From contig CAIQCM010000155.1 in the NCBI GenBank assembly GCA_903870305.1, forward strand, positions 1 through 11,787: a DNA stretch of 11,787 bases, read 5' to 3'. The notes below the pieces were generated by a model. That model saw nothing but the letters and a program-made list of their open reading frames with translations. It had not been told where the DNA came from and ran no database searches. The stretch's first letter is position 1; each line of letters begins with the position of its first letter. A program made the position numbers and the translations under genes. The DNA comes from an uncultured bacterium (GTDB lineage: Bacteria; Patescibacteriota; Patescibacteriia; CAIQCM01). Of this stretch, positions 11,782 through 11,787 are shown one piece after another.

Positions 11782-11787
11782 TTCCAT

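Overview
The window looks like ordinary chromosome from a candidate-phyla-radiation bacterium (Patescibacteria, probably Paceibacteria/Parcubacteria). The evidence is a short CxxC/CxxC zinc-ribbon protein of a type common in that group, a single-TM PEGA-domain protein, a MurA with Asp at the catalytic Cys position, a divergent CTP synthase, tightly packed genes, and an almost complete absence of Shine-Dalgarno sites. The phylum call is an inference from protein style; there is no rRNA or other phylogenetic marker. I see no phage, transposase, CRISPR array, tRNA or rRNA.

Layout, left to right. Positions 1-318 hold the 3' end of an unknown beta-rich protein. A small four-TM protein (412-786) and a HIT-family hydrolase (874-1284) follow. 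A two-TM orphan gene (1395-2129) has its own promoter, the only consensus Shine-Dalgarno site in the window, and its own intrinsic terminator. An RmlD-like NAD(P)-dependent sugar reductase (2256-3086) converges on a PEGA-domain membrane protein on the minus strand (3187-3924). From the divergent promoter region at about 3909-3964, plus-strand genes run for 7 kb: murA, an S41/CtpA protease, an Ap4A-type Nudix hydrolase, a P-type cation ATPase and pyrG. The protease, Nudix and ATPase genes overlap end to start and look like one operon. At the right edge a minus-strand zinc-ribbon gene has a near-consensus promoter and a leader of about 80 nt.

Functionally this is housekeeping: peptidoglycan precursor synthesis (MurA), dTDP-sugar or other sugar reduction (RmlD-like), envelope proteolysis (S41), nucleotide clean-up (HIT, Nudix), ion transport (P-type ATPase) and CTP synthesis (PyrG).

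The most unusual signal is between the genes. Four gaps hold imperfect inverted repeats whose arms are short tandem arrays with a strict 7-nt period (TAATATC-, GAARCAT-, AACCAAN- and TAACNAC-type units), folded around a core hairpin. Two cores, in the convergent gaps, look like terminators. The same vocabulary also appears inside the first codons of the S41 protease. A second recurring feature is start codons only 8-11 nt after a good -10 box, which implies leaderless or nearly leaderless mRNAs for rmlD, the PEGA gene, S41 and pyrG.
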